NCBI GenBank assembly: GCA_900068845.1
Contig: CEFQ01000005.1
Span: forward strand, 1,112,475-1,176,474
Origin: Enterobacter ludwigii
Lineage (GTDB): Bacteria > Pseudomonadota > Gammaproteobacteria > Enterobacterales > Enterobacteriaceae
Length of the DNA stretch: 64,000 nucleotides
Reading direction: 5' to 3'
The notes under the pieces are model-generated. The model saw only the letters and a list, made by a program, of their open reading frames with translations. It did no database searches and had not been told where the DNA came from. Every line of letters begins with the position of its first letter. Position 1 is the first letter of the stretch. Position numbers and translations under genes: made by a program. This document shows, one piece after another, positions 18,836 to 32,353 of the stretch.

Positions 18836-18859
18836 GTCCTGCATCGACCCGCGTAAAGG

Positions 18860-20113
18860 TTACGCGTACACCGGCAGACGGCTGCAGATTTCCAGCACTT
18901 TCTGTTTGGTGCGTTCGATGGTCGCTTCGTCGTTAATGTTGTCCAGCACGTCAGCGATCCAGCCCGCCAGCTCACGGACTTCAGCTTCTTTGAAGCCACG
19001 ACGCGTCACTGCAGGTGTACCAATACGCACACCAGAGGTCACGAACGGGCTCTTCGGATCGTTTGGTACGCTGTTTTTGTTCACGGTGATGTTGGCGCGG
19101 CCCAGAGCGGCATCGGCTTCTTTACCGGTCAGGTTTTTGCTGACCAGATCAATCAGGAACAAGTGGTTGTGAGTGCCACCAGAAACGATGTTGTAACCGC
19201 GTTCCAGCAGAACTTCCACCATCGCTTTAGCGTTCTTAGCAACCTGCTGTTGATAAGTCTTGAACTCTGGTTCCATTGCTTCTTTGAACGCCACCGCTTT
19301 ACCGGCGATCACGTGCATCAAAGGACCGCCCTGACCACCCGGGAACACCGCGGAGTTCAGTTTTTTATACAGATCTTCGTCACCGTTTTTCGCCAGAATC
19401 AGGCCGCCGCGCGGACCCGCCAGGGTTTTATGGGTGGTAGAAGTCACGATGTGTGCGTGAGGAACCGGGTTTGGGTACACGTCTGCAGCAATCAGGCCCG
19501 CAACGTGTGCCATATCAACGAACAGGTATGCGCCAACGCTGTCAGCGATTTCACGCATTTTGGCCCAATCGCACACGCCTGAGTAAGCAGAGAAGCCGCC
19601 AACAATCATTTTTGGCTTGTGGGTTTGCGCCAGCTCAGCCAGTTCTTCGTAGTTGATTTTGCCGGTTTCATCGATGCCGTAAGGGATAACGTTGTACAGC
19701 TTACCAGACAAGTTCACCGGAGAACCGTGCGTCAGGTGACCACCGTGCGCCAGGTTCATGCCCAGAATGGTGTCGCCCGGCTGCAGCAGTGCGGTGTAAA
19801 CCGCGAAGTTAGCCTGAGAACCGGAGTGCGGCTGCACGTTCGCAAAATCGGCGCCGAACAGTTCTTTTGCACGGTCGATCGCCAGTTGCTCAACGATATC
19901 AACGTATTCACATCCGCCGTAATAACGTTTGCCCGGATAGCCTTCGGCATATTTGTTGGTGAGCTGTGAACCTTGGGCCTGCATTACGCGTGGGCTGGTG
20001 TAGTTTTCAGAAGCAATCAGTTCAATGTGCTCTTCCTGACGCACTTTCTCTTGCTCCATAGCCTGCCACAACGCGGCATCATAATCGGCAATGTTCATAT
20101 CACGCTTTAACAT
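18860..20113 (-). CDS. glyA: Serine hydroxymethyltransferase
   Basis: PLP enzyme of 417 residues (same as E. coli) that interconverts serine and glycine and makes 5,10-methylene-tetrahydrofolate, the main one-carbon source. The PLP lysine is in the block [15 protein letters not shown], and the N-terminal [12 protein letters not shown] matches the E. coli start. A PurR-like box lies about 120 bp upstream, in line with known PurR control. It is divergent from hmp. Confidence 0.97.
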   Translation of the reverse strand: MLKRDMNIADYDAALWQAMEQEKVRQEEHIELIASENYTSPRVMQAQGSQLTNKYAEGYPGKRYYGGCEYVDIVEQLAIDRAKELFGADFANVQPHSGSQANFAVYTALLQPGDTILGMNLAHGGHLTHGSPVNLSGKLYNVIPYGIDETGKINYEELAELAQTHKPKMIVGGFSAYSGVCDWAKMREIADSVGAYLFVDMAHVAGLIAADVYPNPVPHAHIVTSTTHKTLAGPRGGLILAKNGDEDLYKKLNSAVFPGGQGGPLMHVIAGKAVAFKEAMEPEFKTYQQQVAKNAKAMVEVLLERGYNIVSGGTHNHLFLIDLVSKNLTGKEADAALGRANITVNKNSVPNDPKSPFVTSGVRIGTPAVTRRGFKEAEVRELAGWIADVLDNINDEATIERTKQKVLEICSRLPVYA

Positions 20114-20229
20114 CCGGACTCTCCTGACTCAGCTAACTTTTTAACGGCAGTTTAGGCCCCGGCAAGGGGGCGAAGGCGAACAGTGTAAACGGTTTTGACA
20201 GGTGACGGTAGCGTCAATCCCCTCTTTTT

Positions 20230-20245
20230 GCGCAAACGATTGGCA
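20230..20245 (-). promoter_or_regulatory. PurR-like operator upstream of glyA
   Basis: On the minus strand the site reads TGCCAATCGTTTGCGC, close to the purine-repressor box in E. coli glyA. Regulation by PurR is inferred. The rest of the 338-bp glyA-hmp gap, apart from the NsrR site, shows nothing definite. Confidence 0.5.
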
Positions 20246-20405
20246 TGGCGCTGGAACGGGTTTTTTACGCTTTTTTGCAAGCCTGAAAATGACGATATTT
20301 ACTCACATTCAACCGGAGTAAATTTCAGCTTTGCGGGCCAGCACGCACCTTTTTTGCCTAATCCTTAATCACAACAGGGGATTTACAGGCGCTTCGATTA
20401 CCCAT

Positions 20406-20425
20406 AAGATGCATTTAAAATACAT
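20406..20425 (+). promoter_or_regulatory. NsrR operator upstream of hmp
   Basis: AAGATGCATTTAAAATACAT matches the nitric-oxide-sensing NsrR site (AAGATGC half-sites in dyad) found in the same position before E. coli hmp. It lies 28 bp before the start codon, so derepression of hmp by nitric oxide is expected. Confidence 0.75.
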
Positions 20426-20452
20426 GTTTAAATTCACTCTGAGGATGTCACC

Positions 20453-21637
20453 ATGCTCGACGCGCAAACCATCGCTACCATCAAATCCACCTTGCCCGCC
20501 ATTGCCCAGATCGGTCCGCAGCTTACCGGTCATTTCTACCAGCGTTTACTGACGCAACATCCTGAACTGAAAAACGTGTTCAACATGAACAACCAGCGCA
20601 GCGGCAATCAGCGGGAAGCGTTGTTCAACGCCATTGTGGCTTATGGTAGCAACCTGGAAAATTTGGCCGTGCTGTTGCCGGCGGTGGAGAAAATTGCGCA
20701 GAAGCATACCAGCCTGAACATCCAGCCCGAGCAGTACGCGATTGTGGGCGAAAACCTGCTGGCGACGATTGATGAGCTGCTGCATCCGGGTGATGAAGTG
20801 TTAACCGCGTGGGGCAAAGCGTATGGCGTGCTGGCCGATGTGTTTATTCAGCGGGAAGAAGCCATCTATTCTGCCTCCGAAGAGAAGACGGGTGGCTGGC
20901 GCGGCGCGCGTGATTTCCGTATTCGCGCTATCAATCAGGAAAGTTCGGTTATCAAGAGTTTTGAGCTGGTGCCCAACGACGGTCAGCCGGTGGCAACCTT
21001 CCTGCCAGGTCAGTATCTGGCCATCAGTTTGCAGCCGACAGGCAACGAACATATTCAGCATCGTCAGTATACGCTGACCCACCAGCCAAACGGGACGTTT
21101 TATCGCATCGCGGTTAAACGCGAAGAACTGGGCAGCGTGTCGGGCTGGCTGCACAATAATGCGCAGGTGGGTGATATCGTGCAGTGCGCTGCACCAGCGG
21201 GTGATTTCTTCCTGCAGACCGAAGCAGCCACGCCAATTACGCTGATTTCTGCTGGCGTGGGGCAAACCCCAATGTTGGCGATGCTAGCCAATCTGGTAGA
21301 GCAGCAACATGCGGCGGCGGTCAACTGGTTACATGCCGTTGAAGCAGGATCTCAGCATGCCTTCGCTGAAGAAGTGAAATCCCTGGGCGCACGCCTGCCA
21401 AACTTCACCAGTCACGTTTGGTATCGCCAGCCAGAAAGTGCCGATGCCGGACGTTACGACGCGCAGGGCTTGATGGATTTGGCGAGTGTATCCTCCGCAT
21501 TAAACCAAGCCGATCGACAGTTTTGGATCTGTGGACCGCTGCCGTTTATGCAGTTTGTCGCGCGTCAGCTCGTCGATGCAGGCGTAAGCGCCGACCGCAT
21601 TCACTACGAAGTGTTTGGTCCTCACAAAGTGCTGTAA
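20453..21637 (+). CDS. hmp: Flavohemoprotein, nitric oxide dioxygenase
   Basis: Converts nitric oxide to nitrate using O2 and NAD(P)H. The globin domain (about 1-137) has Tyr29 at the distal pocket and proximal His85 (AQKHTS). The FAD domain follows (about 150-255, RQYT motif), then the NAD-binding domain (about 265-394, GVGQTPM). The length of 394 residues fits E. coli Hmp (396). The NsrR box upstream fits its role in nitrosative stress. A terminator shared with glnB follows. Confidence 0.97.
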   Translation: MLDAQTIATIKSTLPAIAQIGPQLTGHFYQRLLTQHPELKNVFNMNNQRSGNQREALFNAIVAYGSNLENLAVLLPAVEKIAQKHTSLNIQPEQYAIVGENLLATIDELLHPGDEVLTAWGKAYGVLADVFIQREEAIYSASEEKTGGWRGARDFRIRAINQESSVIKSFELVPNDGQPVATFLPGQYLAISLQPTGNEHIQHRQYTLTHQPNGTFYRIAVKREELGSVSGWLHNNAQVGDIVQCAAPAGDFFLQTEAATPITLISAGVGQTPMLAMLANLVEQQHAAAVNWLHAVEAGSQHAFAEEVKSLGARLPNFTSHVWYRQPESADAGRYDAQGLMDLASVSSALNQADRQFWICGPLPFMQFVARQLVDAGVSADRIHYEVFGPHKVL

Positions 21638-21640
21638 AAC

Positions 21641-21668
21641 AAAAAAGCCTGCACAAGGCAGGCTTTTT
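21641..21668. terminator. Bidirectional terminator between hmp and glnB
   Basis: AAAAAAGCCTGC and GCAGGCTTTTT surround a short ACAAG loop, giving T-runs on both strands between convergent genes. Confidence 0.88.
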
Positions 21669-21688
21669 CAGGCAATGCGCGAAGGGGC

Positions 21689-22102
<414 letters not shown>

Positions 22103-23434
22103 CTACTCTTTAAATTCGCTGGCGTCCAGTTCATGGCGCGACAGCAGCTTATAGAATTCAGTGCGGTTACGTCCAGCCAGACGCGCAGCGTTAGTGACAT
22201 TTCCTTTAGTCATCTGCAGCAATTTACGCAGATAGTTCAGCTCAAACTGATTACGCGCTTCAACGAAAGTGGGCAACGCGGTATTTTCGCCTGCCAGCGC
22301 CTGCTCTACTAAAGCATCTCCGATGACCGGCGCGGTACTTAAGGCGACGCACTGCTCAATCACGTTGACCAGTTGACGCACATTGCCCGGCCATGCGGCG
22401 CTGACCAATCGCTTCATCGCATCCACCGAGAAGCTACGCACAAAGGGTTTATGACGATCGGCGGACTGCCGCAGCAGATGATTCGCCAGCAGCGGAATAT
22501 CTTCGGCACGCTCGTGCAGCGCTGGAATTTTCAGGTTCACCACGTTAAGACGATAGTAGAGATCCTCGCGGAAGCTCTTCTTCTCCATCGCTTTCGGCAA
22601 ATCGCGGTGAGTGGCTGAAATAATGCGCACGTTAATATCCAGATCGCGGTTGCTGCCTAATGGCCGAACTTTGCGCTCCTGCAGCACGCGCAGCAGTTTC
22701 ACTTGCAACGCTTGCGGCATATCACCAATTTCATCCAGGAACAGCGTGCCGCCTTCTGCCGCCTGGAACAGCCCCTCACGCGCGCTGACTGCGCCGGTGA
22801 AAGCCCCTTTAGCGTGACCAAACAGTTCCGACTCTAAGAGTTGTTCCGGCAGCGCACCGCAGTTGATAGCGATGAATGGCTTAGTACCGCGCGGGCTGGC
22901 GGCATGGATCGCCTGCGCCAATACTTCTTTGCCGGTGCCGCTTTGGCCATTGATCAGAACGCTTACGTCAGATTGTGCCACCATGTGCGATTGTTCTAGC
23001 AAGCGCAGCATCTGCGGATTCCGTGTCACAATCGCTTCGCGCCAGCGGTCATCGCTGATCGGCGCGCGTTGGGCCAGCGCTTCATCTATCGCTTTGTACA
23101 AGGCATCACGATCGACGGGTTTGGTCAGAAAGCTGAACACGCCTTGTTGGGTGGCCGAAACGGCTTCGGGGATCGAACCGTGCGCAGTGAGAATAATTAC
23201 CGGTAAACCCGCATGGCGTTTCTGCACTTCGCCGAACAGCGCCAGACCATCCATTTCATCCATGCGCAGGTCGCTGATCACCAAATCGACCTTCTCTTTC
23301 TGCAGATGACGCAGCGCTTCCGGCCCGCTGGCGGCCGTCGCTACCTGATAGCCTTCGCTACTCAGACGCATCCCGAGCAGTTTTAGTAAGCCCGGATCGT
23401 CATCCACCAGCAATAAACGTGCGGCCTGTTTCAT
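22103..23434 (-). CDS. glrR: Sigma54-dependent response regulator GlrR (QseF)
   Basis: Response regulator of 443 residues with a receiver domain (about 1-120, phospho-acceptor Asp55), an AAA+ sigma54-activation domain (about 135-370, with GAFTGA loop and Walker A GQSGTGKE) and a Fis-type helix-turn-helix (about 400-440). It activates glmY. Its predicted binding boxes (TGTC-N10-GACA) are found at 25938-26051. It is the last gene of the glrK-qseG-glrR operon, and only 2 bp separate it from qseG. Confidence 0.95.
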   Translation of the reverse strand: MKQAARLLLVDDDPGLLKLLGMRLSSEGYQVATAASGPEALRHLQKEKVDLVISDLRMDEMDGLALFGEVQKRHAGLPVIILTAHGSIPEAVSATQQGVFSFLTKPVDRDALYKAIDEALAQRAPISDDRWREAIVTRNPQMLRLLEQSHMVAQSDVSVLINGQSGTGKEVLAQAIHAASPRGTKPFIAINCGALPEQLLESELFGHAKGAFTGAVSAREGLFQAAEGGTLFLDEIGDMPQALQVKLLRVLQERKVRPLGSNRDLDINVRIISATHRDLPKAMEKKSFREDLYYRLNVVNLKIPALHERAEDIPLLANHLLRQSADRHKPFVRSFSVDAMKRLVSAAWPGNVRQLVNVIEQCVALSTAPVIGDALVEQALAGENTALPTFVEARNQFELNYLRKLLQMTKGNVTNAARLAGRNRTEFYKLLSRHELDASEFKE

Positions 23435-23436
23435 GA

Positions 23437-24108
23437 TTACTGATCCTCACTCTGCACATCGCTGCCGCCGTGCGCTGCGTCGCTGCTGTCCGGCACCTTG
23501 CGCGATGACAACTGGCGTTCAATATCAGTTAAACGCTCTAACTTGCGTTGGGTATCGGCCAGTGACTGGCGCATTTTGGTTTGCTGCTGGCGCAGGTTAT
23601 CCATTTCAGCATCATTACTTTGCTGCAGCGCCGCGTAACGTCCTCGCGCTTCACTCAACTCAAGTTGCGCCGCCTGGTTGCTGCGCCACAGCTGCAGCAG
23701 CGGACGCACTGCCGCCGGATAAGAGGCGCTATAACCGTCCAATGTGGTGACGTAATCACGGCGTTCGACCGGCGTGACGTTACCGTTCGCGAGTAAGATG
23801 CCTTGTTTAAAGGCACGCGCCCAACCTTGCACCGGCCAACGACGTGCTTCAGCACGCGCTTCAGCCGGCGATAAATGCTCGGCGCAATCAATGGCGCGCT
23901 GCCAGTACAGCGGATTGCCTGAGGCGGCTGGCGTTTCGATTTGCCACACATTTTGGCAATCGGTCGCGAGGTAATCCGGCAGACGAACGTCCGGTTCAGG
24001 CACGCTGACGCCATTATGCTGCGCACGATCTTGTGACGGTGTCTGACAGGCACTGAGGCTTAACGCCAGCACTGCACAGGTCACAAATTTAGATAGGGTG
24101 AATTTCAT
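23437..24108 (-). CDS. qseG: Lipoprotein QseG (YfhG) of the GlrKR system
   Basis: Lipoprotein of 223 residues. The signal peptide ends in a lipobox LSAC with the lipid-bearing Cys at about residue 20. A C-terminal segment (about 145-200) is rich in Gln, Glu and Leu and should be coiled coil. In E. coli QseG is an outer-membrane lipoprotein that contacts the sensor kinase GlrK. It lies between glrK and glrR with gaps of 2-3 bp. Confidence 0.9.
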   Translation of the reverse strand: MKFTLSKFVTCAVLALSLSACQTPSQDRAQHNGVSVPEPDVRLPDYLATDCQNVWQIETPAASGNPLYWQRAIDCAEHLSPAEARAEARRWPVQGWARAFKQGILLANGNVTPVERRDYVTTLDGYSASYPAAVRPLLQLWRSNQAAQLELSEARGRYAALQQSNDAEMDNLRQQQTKMRQSLADTQRKLERLTDIERQLSSRKVPDSSDAAHGGSDVQSEDQ

Positions 24109-24111
24109 TAA

Positions 24112-25539
24112 TCAGGCATTCCCGGCGCTGGTCGTCAAAATGATACGAAAACAGACATCCGCATCCTTGCGTGTTACCAACTGCAGATCGCCGTGCATCC
24201 TGCGCAGACAATCTTTGGCGATGCTTAAGCCCAGCCCACTGCCTTTAACCGGCCCTTTACGCTGTTGGCTGCCCTGATAAAAGGGCTCAAAAATCATCGC
24301 CTGCTCTTCAGCCGGAATCGGTGTGCCGGTGTTCGCCACCTCAATCCACACCTGGTTGCCCTTCTGCTGGCTCTGCAGCCAGATGTTACCGGATTCGCTG
24401 CCGTAGTTCACGGCGTTCGAGTAGAGGTTATCAATCACACGTTGCAGCAGCGTCGCTTCCGCAAGACAGTGATGCACTTGCAGATCAATATGCGTCGTCA
24501 TTTCACGTGCACTGGCTGGCAACGAGTGCACTTTTACTACCGCATCGATGATTTCATTTAGCGCAACGGGCTCCAGAGCCATTGGGCTATCGGCCAGCTT
24601 GCGGTTGTAATCGAGTAACTGCTCGATGAGACGCTGTAAATGGCGGCTGCTGGTATCGAGAATCGCCACCACTTCCTGCTGCTCGGCATTCAGTGGACCG
24701 GCGACTTGATCCGCCAGCAGTTCAGTACCTTCACGCAGGCTGGCGAGCGGCGTTTTCAGCTCATGCGACAGATGCCGCAGAAATTCGTGGCGCTGCTCCT
24801 CCAGCCAGCTTAAACGCTCACTCAGCCAGACGATGCGCTGCCCCAGAGATCGGATCTCACGTGGACCGCGAAAGCTGCCGCTATCGCCTAAAGCTTTGCC
24901 TTCACCCAGCCGATTGATCATGCGTTCAACCCGCTTCACCGGACCGATGATCATCCCAGTGAACAGTAAGACCAGCACCAGGCTGATCAGGAACAGGATT
25001 AGCGCCTGCCAGCCAAAAAACTGGCCGCGATCGGCAATTTCACGCTGCAACTGTAAGCCGCGCGAAAACACCACTTCACGCGTGGCCTGCACCATTTTTG
25101 TATTGGTATCGGAGAAACGCTCCAGCGCATTGGCGGCTTGCGTTTCAGGATTGCCGTTATCGCACTGCATCTGCTGCAGCTGCGGTAGGGTCGTTTGCAG
25201 TACTTTGAATGAAGGCAGATCGGGCAAACTGGCGGCGTGACTGCTGAGCATTTGGCCGTAACGCGTCCATTGCGTTTGATACAGCTTCGCCAGCGACGCA
25301 TCGCCAAGTACGCAATATTGACGGTAGCTGCGCTCCAGCTCCAGCGCGGTTCGCGCCATCGCTTCGCTGCGACGCACATCGGTAAAAGTGTTGCGGTTGG
25401 TATCCGCCGCCTGGTTGCTTAACGCCGAGAGGCTTTCCCACGCTTGCCACGCCAATACCAGCAGCGGCAACAATACCAGCAGGAAGGCCATTAACACCAA
25501 CTGCCGCAGGGATCGGGGAAACAGACGCCATTTATTCAC
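24112..25539 (-). CDS. glrK: Sensor histidine kinase GlrK (QseE)
   Basis: Inner-membrane kinase of 475 residues with two transmembrane helices (about 13-30 and 173-195), a periplasmic region between them, a HAMP linker, a dimerisation domain with the phospho-accepting His in LSHELKTPLASL (about 255-266), and a HATPase domain with N-box DNLYSNAVNYG and G-box GSGLGLSIAKD. It is the first gene of its operon and follows glmY, whose transcription its partner GlrR controls. Confidence 0.95.
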   Translation of the reverse strand: MNKWRLFPRSLRQLVLMAFLLVLLPLLVLAWQAWESLSALSNQAADTNRNTFTDVRRSEAMARTALELERSYRQYCVLGDASLAKLYQTQWTRYGQMLSSHAASLPDLPSFKVLQTTLPQLQQMQCDNGNPETQAANALERFSDTNTKMVQATREVVFSRGLQLQREIADRGQFFGWQALILFLISLVLVLLFTGMIIGPVKRVERMINRLGEGKALGDSGSFRGPREIRSLGQRIVWLSERLSWLEEQRHEFLRHLSHELKTPLASLREGTELLADQVAGPLNAEQQEVVAILDTSSRHLQRLIEQLLDYNRKLADSPMALEPVALNEIIDAVVKVHSLPASAREMTTHIDLQVHHCLAEATLLQRVIDNLYSNAVNYGSESGNIWLQSQQKGNQVWIEVANTGTPIPAEEQAMIFEPFYQGSQQRKGPVKGSGLGLSIAKDCLRRMHGDLQLVTRKDADVCFRIILTTSAGNA

Positions 25540-25609
25540 AACCGCGCTTCCTTAAATGTGAGCTGCAGGCATGCTAGCGAAGTATCAAAATGGAAGAAAG
25601 GCCAGATAT

Positions 25610-25825
25610 GAAAACGGCAGGCCTTTTGGCCTGCCGTGAGAGCGACGCCGCAGCATCGCTTGCAAAAAAGGTGGAGCCTAACTCAACGTTGCGTCCGATG
25701 CTTGATAACGTTGCAAAGCAAACGATTATCGGTGAGGTGGACGACAGGCTCCGTTTGGTGCGTCATTCGGTTTTTATGAGCTCAGCCGCTAAAGCGGGGC
25801 AATCATAAACAGGTGAATGAGCCAC
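25610..25825 (-). ncRNA. glmY: Small RNA GlmY
   Basis: The minus-strand transcript would begin GTGGCTCATTCACC, as E. coli GlmY does, followed by a 5' hairpin around CCGCTTTAGCGG. It lies in the conserved place between purL and glrK. A stem GGAGCCT...AGGCTCC ends near 25673 and is followed by CTTTTTT at about 25664. A strong second hairpin with T-run ends near 25610, so either may mark the 3' end (about 160 or 216 nt, or processed and primary forms). GlmY protects GlmZ from RapZ and so raises glmS expression. The start is placed from the sigma54 promoter. Confidence 0.8.
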
Positions 25826-25835
25826 ACAGGGAGTA

Positions 25836-25852
25836 TAGCAAGTATCGTGCCA
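25836..25852 (-). promoter_or_regulatory. Sigma54 promoter of glmY (overlapping a sigma70 -10)
   Basis: On the minus strand, TGGCAC-N5-TTGCTA is a near-perfect -24/-12 element 11-12 nt before the GlmY start. A TATACT -10 hexamer overlaps its right side, giving the same dual arrangement known in E. coli. Confidence 0.85.
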
Positions 25853-25937
25853 ATAAATAAATAGTCTTTAATATCAGAGGAATGCCAGAGGGGAAGCGAT
25901 CCTCGCCTGAAAAGCGGACCGGACGGTCTGGGAAAAA

Positions 25938-26051
25938 TGTCGCTTATTAGCAACAGGTTTAGAGCATGTATTTCCAGATCATATAAATCAATGGGTTAAA
26001 TGTCACCTTTTGACGACACCACCACAGGCGCAATGTCGCCAATTTCCGACA
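25938..26051 (-). promoter_or_regulatory. Three GlrR activator boxes upstream of glmY
   Basis: TGTC-N10-GACA occurs exactly at 26001-26018 and 26034-26051, and once with one mismatch (TGTC-N10-AACA) at 25938-25955. They lie about 110-225 bp upstream of the start, as expected for an enhancer-type sigma54 activator. Confidence 0.8.
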
Positions 26052-26078
26052 GTTCGTAATCAATGCCGATTTCAGACA

Positions 26079-26098
26079 GGTCGCCATGAATGGCGACC
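26079..26098. repeat. GGTCGCCAT palindrome (REP-like)
   Basis: A perfect 20-bp palindrome, GGTCGCCATGAATGGCGACC, followed by CTAC. It shares its arms with the outer ends of the 170-bp element at 7273-7442. Confidence 0.55.
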
Positions 26099-26102
26099 CT
26101 AC

Positions 26103-26135
26103 GAAAAAATAAAGGCCGCTTTTGCGCGGCCTTTA
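26103..26135 (-). terminator. Terminator after purL
   Basis: AAAGGCCGC-GCAAAA-GCGGCCTTT followed by ATTTTTTC on the minus strand. Confidence 0.85.
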
Positions 26136-26138
26136 TAG

Positions 26139-26158
26139 GGTGCCCATTAATAGGCACC
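26139..26158. repeat. GGTGCCCATTAATAGGCACC palindrome
   Basis: A 20-bp near-perfect palindrome paired with the repeat at 26079, in the same order as the pair near sseB. Confidence 0.5.
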
Positions 26159-26179
26159 GATAACATGCAGGATGAACGC

Positions 26180-29100
26180 TTAACCCAACTGCTTACGCGC
26201 GTTGCGGAAGATACGCATCCACGGGCTATCTTCGCCCCACTCTGCCGGATGCCAGGAGTTGCTCACGGTACGGAACACACGCTCTGGGTGCGGCATCATA
26301 ATGGTGACGCGGCCGCTTTCGTTGGTTACCGCGGTGATGCCGTTCGGTGAGCCGTTCGGGTTCGCCGGGTAGCTTTCCGTCACTTTGCCGAAGTTGTCGA
26401 CGAAGCGCAGCGCCACCAATCCTTTGCTCTCCAGGTGTGCCAAATGCGCACCGTCGCGTACTTCAACAAAACCTTCACCGTGCGATACCGCGATTGGCAT
26501 ATGCGATCCAACCATGCCATCCAGCAGCAGCGACGGACTCGCCGCTACCTCGACCAGGCTGAAACGTGCTTCGAAACGCTCGGACTGGTTACGCACAAAG
26601 CGTGGCCACAGTTCGCTGCCTGGAATCAGTTCACGCAGGTTCGACATCATCTGGCAACCGTTACATACGCCGAGTGCCAGCGTCTGTGGACGATGGAAGA
26701 AGTTCTCAAACTCATCACGCACGCGGCCATTAAACAGGATGGATTTCGCCCAGCCCTCACCCGCGCCCAGCACATCACCGTAAGAGAAGCCACCGCAGGC
26801 GACCAGTGCCTGGAACTCTTCCAGACCGCGACGACCAGCCAACAGATCGCTCATGTGCACGTCAACCGCAGTAAAGCCAGCACGATGGAAGGCGGCGGCC
26901 ATTTCTACGTGTGAGTTGACGCCCTGCTCACGCAAAACCGCCACACGCGGACGTGCGCCCGTTGCAATCATCGGGGCTGCAACATCTTCTTCTGGCTTAA
27001 AGGTCAAATGGACGTTCAGACCTGGGTCGTTATCGTCTTTCTTCGCTTCATGCTCCTGATCGGCGCAGGCTGGGTTATCACGCAGACGCTGCATCTGCCA
27101 GGTGGTTTCTGCCCACCAGGTACGCAACGTGGTGCGGCTTTCGCTGTACACCACACTGTCGCCAGAACGGATCACGAAGCGATCGCCCGGCAACGCTTTA
27201 CCTATCACATGCAGGCTCGCGCTCAGGCCGTGGTCAGCAAATACCTTCTCAACAGCTGCACGATCCGCTGCGTTAATCTGCAGCACCGCGCCCAGCTCTT
27301 CGGTGAACAATGCAGCTAACGCATCGCTGCCCAGAGCGGCGATATCCGCTTCGATTCCGCAGTGACCGGTAAAGGCCATCTCCGCCAGCGTGACCAGCAG
27401 GCCGCCGTCAGAACGGTCGTGATAGGCCAGCAGTTTCTGCTCAGCTACCAGCGCCTGAATGGCGTTAAAGAAGCCCGCCAGTTGGGTGGCGTCACGCACG
27501 TCGGCAGGTTTGTCGCCCAGTTGACGATAAACCTGCGACAGCGCGGTTGCACCCAAGGTGTTAGCACCGTTGCCCAGATCCACCAGCAGCAGCAGGTTAT
27601 CTTGATCGGCTTGCAGCTGCGGCGTCACCGTGCGACGCACATCTTCAATACGCGCAAATGCAGTGATAACCAGCGACAGCGGCGAGGTCATTTCGCGCTG
27701 CTCGGTACCTTGCTGCCAGCGGGTTTTCATCGACATGGAGTCTTTGCCCACTGGAATGGTGATGCCCAACGCGGGACACAACTCTTCGCCGACCGCTTTA
27801 ACGGCAGCGTACAAACCGGCGTCTTCGCCCGGGTGACCGGCAGCGGCCATCCAGTTCGCGGAGAGCTTCACGCGTTGCAGCGAACCAATTGAGGTTGCTG
27901 CGATGTTGGTCAGCGCCTCACCGACGGCCAGACGACCTGAAGCCGCGAAGTCGAGCAAGGCGACTGGCGCACGTTCGCCGAGGGAGAAAGCTTCACCGTG
28001 ATAGCTATCGAGGCTGGCGGTGGTGACGGCGCAGTTCGCCACCGGAATCTGCCACGGCCCCACCATCTGATCGCGCGCGACCATGCCGGTTACGCTGCGA
28101 TCGCCAATAGTAATCAGGAAAGTTTTTTCCGCTACGGTCGGCAAGTGCAACACACGATTCACTGCATCCGCAACGGTAATCCCATCGCGCTGAAGCGCAT
28201 CGCCTTTGGCTTGCTGACTGGCAACATCACGCGTCATCTTCGGCGTTTTGCCCAGCAGCACGTCGAGCGGCATGTCGATGGGCTTATTGTCGAAGTGGCT
28301 GTCGGCGAGGTTCAGATGCAGCTCTTCAGTGGCTTCACCAATCACCGCATACGGCGCGCGTTCACGCAGGCACAGCTCATCAAACAGCGCCAGTTTCTCC
28401 GGCGCTACTGCCAGCACATAACGTTCCTGCGATTCGTTACACCAGACTTCCAGCGGGCTCATGCCTGGTTCATCGCTGAGGATGTCGCGCAGATTGAAAT
28501 TACCGCCACGATTACCGTCGCTCACCAGTTCTGGCATGGCGTTCGAAAGACCGCCTGCGCCCACATCGTGGATGAACAGAATCGGGTTGGCTTCGCCCAG
28601 CTGCCAGCAGCGGTCGATCACTTCCTGGCAACGACGCTCCATTTCGGGGTTGTCGCGCTGGACAGATGCAAAGTCGAGATCGGCATCTGACTGGCCAGAA
28701 GCCATTGACGACGCCGCGCCACCGCCCAAACCGATGTTCATGGCCGGACCGCCCAGCACGATCAGCTTGGCGCCCACGACAATCTCGCCTTTCTGCACGT
28801 GATCGGCACGGATGTTACCGATGCCGCCCGCCAGCATGATCGGCTTGTGATAGCCGCGCAGTTCCACGCCATTGTGACTGTTAACGCGCTCTTCATAGGT
28901 ACGGAAATAGCCGTTCAGGGCCGGACGACCAAATTCATTGTTGAACGCCGCGCCGCCTAGCGGGCCTTCGGTCATGATATCCAGTGCTGTAACAATGCGA
29001 TCCGGCTTGCCGAAATCCTCTTCCCACGGCTGTTCGAAGCCTGGAATACGCAGGTTCGATACCGAGAAACCGACCAGACCGGCTTTGGGCTTCGCGCCAC

Positions 29101-30070
29101 GTCCGGTGGCACCTTCATCACGGATTTCGCCACCGGAACCGGTCGCCGCACCCGGCCACGGCGAAATGGCGGTTGGGTGGTTATGGGTTTCGACTTTCAT
29201 CAGGATGTGCGCTTCTTCCTGATGGAATGCGTATTCGCCCTTCTGTGCATCGGCGTAGAAGCGGCCAACCTCAGAACCTTCCATGACCGCAGCGTTGTCT
29301 TTATAAGCAGACAGCACATGCTCAGGATTGTGTTCAAAGGTGTTTTTAATCATTTTAAACAGCGACTTCGGCTGCTTTTCGCCGTCGATAATCCAGTCGG
29401 CATTGAAGATCTTGTGACGGCAGTGCTCGGAGTTTGCTTGCGCAAACATGTAGAGCTCGATGTCGTTCGGATTGCGGCCCAGCTTGGTAAAGGCGTCGAG
29501 CAGATAATCGATCTCATCGTCGGCCAGCGCCAGCCCCAGCGTGGTGTTGGCCTGATCCAGCGCGCTGCGACCTGCGCCCAGCACGTCGATAGTTGAAAGC
29601 GGCTGTGGCTGATGGTGAGCAAACAGCTGCTGCGCATCGTTGAGGTCAGTGAATACAGTTTCCATCATGCGATCATGCAGCAGGCTGGCCAGTTGCTGCC
29701 ACTGTGCTTCCGTCAGCGTGGGCGCTTGCACATAAAAGGCCATGCCGCGCTCAAGGCGCAAAACCTGTGGCAGATCGCAGTTGTGGGCGATGTCGGTGGC
29801 TTTCGATGACCAGGGTGAAATGGTGCCGGGACGCGGCGTTACCAGCAACAGACGCCCTTGTGGCGCATGTTCGGCGAGAGAAGGACCGTATTTAAGCAGA
29901 CGTTGCAGGCGGGCTTGCTCATCCGCACTGAGCGGTGCGCTCACATCGGCAAAATGGACGTACTCGGCGTAAATATCACTCACTGAAAGGTGAGCGTCCT
30001 GAAAGCGGGTCAGCAGTTTGTTTACACGAAATGCCGACAGAGCGGGCGAACCACGCAGAATTTCCATCAT
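26180..30070 (-). CDS. purL: Phosphoribosylformylglycinamidine synthase
   Basis: Large single-chain FGAM synthase of 1296 residues (E. coli 1295), step four of purine synthesis. An N-terminal domain is followed by two FGAM-synthase ATP-binding repeats ([13 protein letters not shown] at about 291-303, GGIGN) and a C-terminal glutaminase domain with the nucleophile Cys in LGVCNGCQM and the catalytic His in PHPERVFR. A PurR box lies about 90 bp upstream. It is divergent from mltF. Confidence 0.98.
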   Translation of the reverse strand: MMEILRGSPALSAFRVNKLLTRFQDAHLSVSDIYAEYVHFADVSAPLSADEQARLQRLLKYGPSLAEHAPQGRLLLVTPRPGTISPWSSKATDIAHNCDLPQVLRLERGMAFYVQAPTLTEAQWQQLASLLHDRMMETVFTDLNDAQQLFAHHQPQPLSTIDVLGAGRSALDQANTTLGLALADDEIDYLLDAFTKLGRNPNDIELYMFAQANSEHCRHKIFNADWIIDGEKQPKSLFKMIKNTFEHNPEHVLSAYKDNAAVMEGSEVGRFYADAQKGEYAFHQEEAHILMKVETHNHPTAISPWPGAATGSGGEIRDEGATGRGAKPKAGLVGFSVSNLRIPGFEQPWEEDFGKPDRIVTALDIMTEGPLGGAAFNNEFGRPALNGYFRTYEERVNSHNGVELRGYHKPIMLAGGIGNIRADHVQKGEIVVGAKLIVLGGPAMNIGLGGGAASSMASGQSDADLDFASVQRDNPEMERRCQEVIDRCWQLGEANPILFIHDVGAGGLSNAMPELVSDGNRGGNFNLRDILSDEPGMSPLEVWCNESQERYVLAVAPEKLALFDELCLRERAPYAVIGEATEELHLNLADSHFDNKPIDMPLDVLLGKTPKMTRDVASQQAKGDALQRDGITVADAVNRVLHLPTVAEKTFLITIGDRSVTGMVARDQMVGPWQIPVANCAVTTASLDSYHGEAFSLGERAPVALLDFAASGRLAVGEALTNIAATSIGSLQRVKLSANWMAAAGHPGEDAGLYAAVKAVGEELCPALGITIPVGKDSMSMKTRWQQGTEQREMTSPLSLVITAFARIEDVRRTVTPQLQADQDNLLLLVDLGNGANTLGATALSQVYRQLGDKPADVRDATQLAGFFNAIQALVAEQKLLAYHDRSDGGLLVTLAEMAFTGHCGIEADIAALGSDALAALFTEELGAVLQINAADRAAVEKVFADHGLSASLHVIGKALPGDRFVIRSGDSVVYSESRTTLRTWWAETTWQMQRLRDNPACADQEHEAKKDDNDPGLNVHLTFKPEEDVAAPMIATGARPRVAVLREQGVNSHVEMAAAFHRAGFTAVDVHMSDLLAGRRGLEEFQALVACGGFSYGDVLGAGEGWAKSILFNGRVRDEFENFFHRPQTLALGVCNGCQMMSNLRELIPGSELWPRFVRNQSERFEARFSLVEVAASPSLLLDGMVGSHMPIAVSHGEGFVEVRDGAHLAHLESKGLVALRFVDNFGKVTESYPANPNGSPNGITAVTNESGRVTIMMPHPERVFRTVSNSWHPAEWGEDSPWMRIFRNARKQLG

Positions 30071-30160
30071 TAAAGATCTCTCGTCTTTGAAGTGCCGGGC
30101 GACGCTTCATTGGGCGCAACAGGGGAAAACGGGCGGTATTATAGAGAAACAGCACCGGTT

Positions 30161-30176
30161 ACGAAACCGTTTGCGC
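30161..30176 (-). promoter_or_regulatory. PurR operator of purL
   Basis: On the minus strand GCGCAAACGGTTTCGT agrees with the consensus ACGCAAACGTTTTCGT at 14 of 16 positions. Purine repression of purL follows from the family. Confidence 0.75.
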
Positions 30177-30340
30177 ATAAATTCTGGCACCTGGCGTTTG
30201 GCTGAATTTTGCACAATTCTTGCTATAAAAGTTGCCCTGCCCCTTTTTGTTGCGCAAAATGCCCATCGCTCTGGGAGTTAAAACAACATAAATACTGCCT
30301 TTAAAAGACAGAGGCCTGTGAGCCATTACGAGACAACTAT

Positions 30341-32322
<1,982 letters not shown>

Positions 32323-32353
32323 TTATAGCGATGCAGCAGCCGGAATCGAAGCG

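Noticed and set aside
27362..28690. Long plus-strand frames opposite purL (176 and 230 codons)
   Set aside because: They are antisense to highly conserved purL codons, lack ribosome sites, and have the composition expected from GC-rich codon shadows.
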